Of a DNA stretch of 64,000 nt, positions 60,613 to 64,000 are shown in pieces. The notes beneath the pieces were generated by a model, which saw nothing but the letters and a program-made list of their open reading frames with translations, did not search any database and was not told the DNA's origin. Positions within the stretch are counted from its first letter, which is position 1, and each line of letters opens with the position of its first letter. Where the stretch lies: contig NZ_VCRA01000014.1 of assembly GCF_005938385.1 (NCBI RefSeq), positions 1 through 64,000 on the forward strand, in the 5' to 3' direction. Origin of the DNA: Paenibacillus mesophilus (GTDB lineage Bacteria; Bacillota; Bacilli; Paenibacillales; NBRC-103111). The translations under genes were made by a program, and so were the position numbers.

Positions 60613-61547
60613 GCGAAGAAAAAGACGATAAGTCGACTCAAGAAAGCGCAACCAATTCCACATCCGCAAAGCCCGAAAGAGTAGAGCGGCAAGATGCCGA
60701 AGCTGGGGAAGCCCTTTCCTCTGACAAAGCCGAAGCCAAAATTTCGGCATCCGGTTCATCGGATACGCCGGCAGCGGAAGCGAAAAGCGCCTCCGATGCC
60801 GAGAAGGAAGCGAAGATCAAAGCGGCTGCAGAAGCACGCGCGGCAAGAGCCGCAGCACGCGCCCAGAAGACGGAAGGGGAACAACCGGCCGCCGATATTT
60901 CGGCATCCTCTCCATCGGATACACCGGCAGCGGAAGCGAAAAGCGCCCCTGATGAAGAGAAGGAAGCGAAGGCCAAAGCGGCCGCGGAAGCACGCGCGGC
61001 AAGAGCCGCAGCACGCGCCCAGAAGACTGAAGGAGAACCGGCCGCTGACGCCGCTCCCAAGGAGCCGTCGCCGAATCAACCGCGGCTTGACCGCATCGTG
61101 CAATTGATCAAAGAACATGTAGCGGACAATGCCGTAGCGGAAGCAGTTATCAATGAAGGAGACCGTCACCTTCCTACGCTTACGATACAGAACGAACATT
61201 GGGCATCGGTCGCCAGTTTCGTCAAAAACAACGAAGAACTGCAGTTGAACTATTTGAGCAACTTGAGCGGAGTCGATTATGAGACCTACATGGAGACGGT
61301 ATATTACGTCGGATCGCTCAAGACGAAGCATGATTATTGCTTTAAAGTAAAAACGAACCGGGAAGCGCCATCGATCCCTTCCGTGACGCCTGTATGGTCG
61401 ACAGCCAACTGGAATGAGCGGGAATCGTTCGATTTGCTTGGCATTGATTATCCGGGCCACCCGGATTTGCGACGGATCATGATGCCGGACGACTGGGTCG
61501 GTCACCCGCTGCGCAAAGACTACGAACCGATTGATCCGGAGGTGTGA
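60609..61547 (+). CDS. nuoC: NADH-quinone oxidoreductase subunit C with long repetitive N-terminal extension
   Basis: 312 residues. The 30-kDa subunit domain is C-terminal (about 158-312; signature NERESFDLLGIDYPGHPDLRR). The first 157 residues are a charged Ala/Glu/Lys/Arg-rich extension with two 52-residue tandem units (45-96 and 97-148), each containing SDTPAAEAKSA and AAAEARAARAAARAQKTEGE, predicted helical or disordered. Typical bacterial NuoC lacks this. Overlaps nuoB by four bases and precedes nuoD. Confidence 0.93.
   Translation: MSEEKDDKSTQESATNSTSAKPERVERQDAEAGEALSSDKAEAKISASGSSDTPAAEAKSASDAEKEAKIKAAAEARAARAAARAQKTEGEQPAADISASSPSDTPAAEAKSAPDEEKEAKAKAAAEARAARAAARAQKTEGEPAADAAPKEPSPNQPRLDRIVQLIKEHVADNAVAEAVINEGDRHLPTLTIQNEHWASVASFVKNNEELQLNYLSNLSGVDYETYMETVYYVGSLKTKHDYCFKVKTNREAPSIPSVTPVWSTANWNERESFDLLGIDYPGHPDLRRIMMPDDWVGHPLRKDYEPIDPEV
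60741..61052 (+). repeat. In-frame 156-base tandem duplication in nuoC
   Basis: Units 60741-60896 and 60897-61052 code for the two 52-residue repeats. They agree strongly in protein but differ at scattered bases, so the duplication is not brand new. Confidence 0.9.
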
Positions 61548-61550
61548 CCT

Positions 61551-62651
61551 TTGATTCGGACCGAAGAACTACTGCTTAACGTCGGCCCTCAACATCCAAG
61601 TACGCATGGCGTATTCCGCGTCGTCCTCAAGCTCGACGGAGAAATCATTACGGAAGCCCAGCCCGTAATCGGATATTTGCACCGGGGGACGGAAAAGCTT
61701 GCGGAGGATTTAAGCTACACGCAAATCATTCCTTATACGGACCGGATGGACTATGTATCCGCCATGACGAATAACTATGTGCTGTGCCATGCCGTGGAGA
61801 CTATGTTGAAGCTGGAAATTCCCGAGCGGGCACAGTATTTGCGCCTGATCGTGATGGAATTGCAGCGGGTTGCCAGCCATCTCTTGTGGTGGGGGACGTA
61901 TTTGCTCGATATTGGCGCGATCAGCCCGTTCTTGTTCGCTTTTAAAGACAGGGAATTGATAATTAATCTGTTCAACGAATTATGCGGAGCGAGGCTTACT
62001 TACAATTATATGCGGGTCGGCGGAGTGAAGTGGGATGCGCCAGAGGGTTGGATCCAAAAGGTGAGTGACTTGGTTCCGTATATGCGTGAGCAGTTAAAAG
62101 TGTATGATGAACTAGTGAGCGGCAACGAAATATTCCTTGCCCGGATTAAAGGAGTCGGCAAATATACGGCTCAGGAAGCTATCGATTACGGATTGAGTGG
62201 AGCCAATCTGCGCTGCACCGGAGTCAAATGGGATTTGCGGAAAGATAAGCCGTACGGGATATACGACCGTTTCGAATTCGACGTGCCGGTCGGCCAAAAC
62301 GGCGATTGCTATGACCGTTATCTGGTACGTCTCGATGAGATTCGCCAGTCGCTGCGCATTTTGGAGCAAGCGGTGGAGCAGTTCCCGGCCGAAGGCGAAA
62401 TCATGGGGAAAGCCCCGAGAGTCGTCCGTCCACCAGAGGGTGAAGCTTATGTCCGGATCGAATCGCCGCGCGGAGAAATAGGCTGTCATATCGTGTCCAA
62501 AGGCAAAGACAAGCCTTACCGGCTAAAGTTCCGCCGCCCGTCGTTCGTCAATCTTCAAATATTGCCCAAGCTGCTGGTAGGTGAGCCGATGGCAAACATG
62601 ATCATGATATTGGGAGGCGTCGATATCGTACTCGGGGAGGTGGACTGCTGA
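61551..62651 (+). CDS. nuoD: NADH-quinone oxidoreductase subunit D
   Basis: 366 residues, 49-kDa-type subunit that lines the quinone site: NVGPQHPSTHGVFR, GYLHRGTEKLAE, MRVGGVKWD, PRGEIGCHIVS. Starts with TTG at 61551 after GGAGGTG. It ends without an E/F/G module after it; nuoH follows with a one-base overlap, the 11-subunit layout common in Firmicutes. Confidence 0.96.
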   Translation: MIRTEELLLNVGPQHPSTHGVFRVVLKLDGEIITEAQPVIGYLHRGTEKLAEDLSYTQIIPYTDRMDYVSAMTNNYVLCHAVETMLKLEIPERAQYLRLIVMELQRVASHLLWWGTYLLDIGAISPFLFAFKDRELIINLFNELCGARLTYNYMRVGGVKWDAPEGWIQKVSDLVPYMREQLKVYDELVSGNEIFLARIKGVGKYTAQEAIDYGLSGANLRCTGVKWDLRKDKPYGIYDRFEFDVPVGQNGDCYDRYLVRLDEIRQSLRILEQAVEQFPAEGEIMGKAPRVVRPPEGEAYVRIESPRGEIGCHIVSKGKDKPYRLKFRRPSFVNLQILPKLLVGEPMANMIMILGGVDIVLGEVDC

Positions 62652-63658
62652 TGCTCGAAATGCTGCATGAACGGCTGACATGGGCCAACTTTGGCATCAT
62701 GTTCGCCATCGCGGTATTGTTTTTGCTGCTTATACTCGGCTATGTGACATACGCGATTTACTTCGAGCGGAAAGTGATCGGGTGGATGCAGTTCCGCCAT
62801 GGGCCGACCCGGACGGGACCGTTCGGCTTGCTGCAGACGGTAGCCGACGTTCTGAAGCTGCTGCTCAAGGAGGATACGATTCCAAAGAAGGCCGATCGGG
62901 AGTTGTTTATTCTCGCGCCGGTACTTACCTTCGTACCGGCATTTGCCGTACTCGCCACCTTTCCATTTACGAAGACGTGGCAGTTTGCCGATTTGAACGT
63001 CGGACTGCTTTATTATGCGGCCTTGTCGGGCATATCCACAATCGGGATCGTGCTTGGCGGCTGGGCATCCAACAATAAATATTCATTGCTGGGCGGCATG
63101 CGCTCCGCCGCTCAAATGATCAGTTACGAAATTCCGCTTGTCATGTCGATGGTAGGCGTTATTTTAATGACCGGAAGCTTAAATTTGCGCAAGATTGTTG
63201 AGGCGCAGGGCAACTGGTTCTGGGAATGGAATTTCCTGCCGCAAATTATCGGTTTCGTCGTTTTCGTCATTGCAGCCATATCGGAACTGAACCGGACGCC
63301 GTTCGACTTGCCGGAAGCGGAATCGGAACTGGTCGCCGGGTACCACGTCGAATACAGCGGCTTCCGCTTCGCGTTCTTCATGCTGGCGGAATATGTATAC
63401 ACGTTCGCCATTGCCTCTTTGACTACTGTGTTGTTTCTGGGCGGCTGGCATGCGCCGGTTCCGTTCCTTGATTTTATTCCGGGCATCCTCTGGTTTTTGA
63501 TCAAGATGTCGCTCTGTGTCTTCTTTATGTTCTGGCTGCGCGCCACGCTTCCGCGCGTACGCGTCGACCAACTGATGGGCATGGGCTGGAAAGTGCTGCT
63601 GCCGCTTGCTCTCGTAAACATTTTCCTGACGGCTATCGTAAAAGAAATATTGCGCTAA
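62651..63658 (+). CDS. nuoH: NADH-quinone oxidoreductase subunit H
   Basis: 335-residue membrane subunit with about eight helices and the matrix/cytoplasm loops that touch the quinone chamber (RHGPTRTGPFGLLQTVADVLKL, AAISELNRTPFDLPEAESELVAGYHVEYS). ATG overlaps the nuoD stop. Confidence 0.96.
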   Translation: MLEMLHERLTWANFGIMFAIAVLFLLLILGYVTYAIYFERKVIGWMQFRHGPTRTGPFGLLQTVADVLKLLLKEDTIPKKADRELFILAPVLTFVPAFAVLATFPFTKTWQFADLNVGLLYYAALSGISTIGIVLGGWASNNKYSLLGGMRSAAQMISYEIPLVMSMVGVILMTGSLNLRKIVEAQGNWFWEWNFLPQIIGFVVFVIAAISELNRTPFDLPEAESELVAGYHVEYSGFRFAFFMLAEYVYTFAIASLTTVLFLGGWHAPVPFLDFIPGILWFLIKMSLCVFFMFWLRATLPRVRVDQLMGMGWKVLLPLALVNIFLTAIVKEILR

Positions 63659-63694
63659 TAACGAATATTCAGGACAGATCGGAGGGAATGCGAG

Positions 63695-64000
63695 ATGAAA
63701 GGGATTGTCAAAGGACTCGGGCTGACGTTCAAAACGATGATGCAAAAAAAGGTCACTTATGCCTATCCGGACGTACCGCTGGAGCTGCCGGACCGCTTCC
63801 GCGGGATTCAGCATTTCGATCCGGAGAAGTGTATCGTATGCAATCAATGCGCCAGGATATGCCCAACCGACTGCATAACGTTGACAGGGAAAAAAAATCC
63901 TGATCCGGAAAGCAAAATGAAGCTGGTGATCGATACGTACGACATCAACTTCGAAATATGCATCCTGTGCGATCTCTGTACGGAGGTTTGCCCGACGGAA
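63695..64000 (+). CDS. nuoI: NADH-quinone oxidoreductase subunit I, 5' part (cut by window end)
   Basis: The 102 visible codons carry the first 4Fe-4S motif CIVCNQCARICP and most of the second, CILCDLCTEVCP, as expected of the 23-kDa ferredoxin-like subunit. GGAGGG (63681-63686) lies eight bases before ATG. The gene continues beyond 64000. Confidence 0.95.
   Translation, partial: MKGIVKGLGLTFKTMMQKKVTYAYPDVPLELPDRFRGIQHFDPEKCIVCNQCARICPTDCITLTGKKNPDPESKMKLVIDTYDINFEICILCDLCTEVCPTE

Overview
The window looks like chromosome from a spore-forming Gram-positive of the Paenibacillus/Cohnella type. Supports are the strong AGGAGG ribosome-binding sites with many GTG and TTG starts, spore genes (sspP-like, spoIIR), a Bacillus-type order guaB-dacA-pdxS-pdxT-serS and prfA-prmC-spoIIR-ywlC-mntP-ywlE-rpiB-ywlG-glyA-upp, an atpZ-atpI-headed ATP synthase operon, and a complex I operon that goes straight from nuoD to nuoH. 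Genus assignment is inference from gene content, not from a database search.

Layout. 1-420: 3' end of an rRNA operon (23S end, 5S, two terminators). 0.5-8.2 kb: housekeeping block (lipoprotein, guaB, dacA, pdxST, serS, tRNA-Ser). 8.2-10.4 kb: small genes including an sspP-like spore gene, an alpha/beta hydrolase, and tRNA-Pro and tRNA-Arg on the minus strand. 10.7-33.3 kb: an accessory carbohydrate locus with a solute-binding lipoprotein, GH38 alpha-mannosidase, AraC regulator, nitrilase-type amidohydrolase, three Tat-exported right-handed beta-helix proteins with phage-tailspike-like modules (two are tandem paralogues), a secreted CBM/beta-propeller/Ig protein, and a 1735-residue heparinase II/III-type lyase with an inserted discoidin domain and a FIMAH tail. 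Two CcpA-type cre sites lie in its control regions. 33.4-39.2 kb: short UvrC-like nuclease, HD-GYP protein, Crp/Fnr regulator, a frameshifted chemoreceptor gene and an aldo/keto reductase. 39.4-40.5 kb: tadA on the minus strand, then an intergenic cluster of about ten DnaA-box-like sites. 40.5-51.6 kb: ychF, prfA, prmC, spoIIR, ywlC, mntP, ywlE, rpiB-ywlG-glyA behind a ZTP riboswitch, upp and mnaA. 51.7-59.2 kb: atpZIBEFHAGDC. 59.7-64.0 kb: nuoABCDHI, with nuoI cut by the window end.

How parts fit together. The accessory locus reads as an extracellular polysaccharide-degrading system: surface or secreted lyases and beta-helix depolymerases cut a uronic-acid- or mannose-containing glycan, the cytoplasmic mannosidase and amidohydrolase would process fragments, and an AraC protein plus carbon catabolite repression would control it. 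No permease is present, so uptake must use components encoded elsewhere. The substrate cannot be read from sequence. The ZTP riboswitch ties the rpiB-ywlG-glyA operon to folate/one-carbon status. The atp and nuo operons both contain unusual repeated DNA in their non-coding or linker parts.
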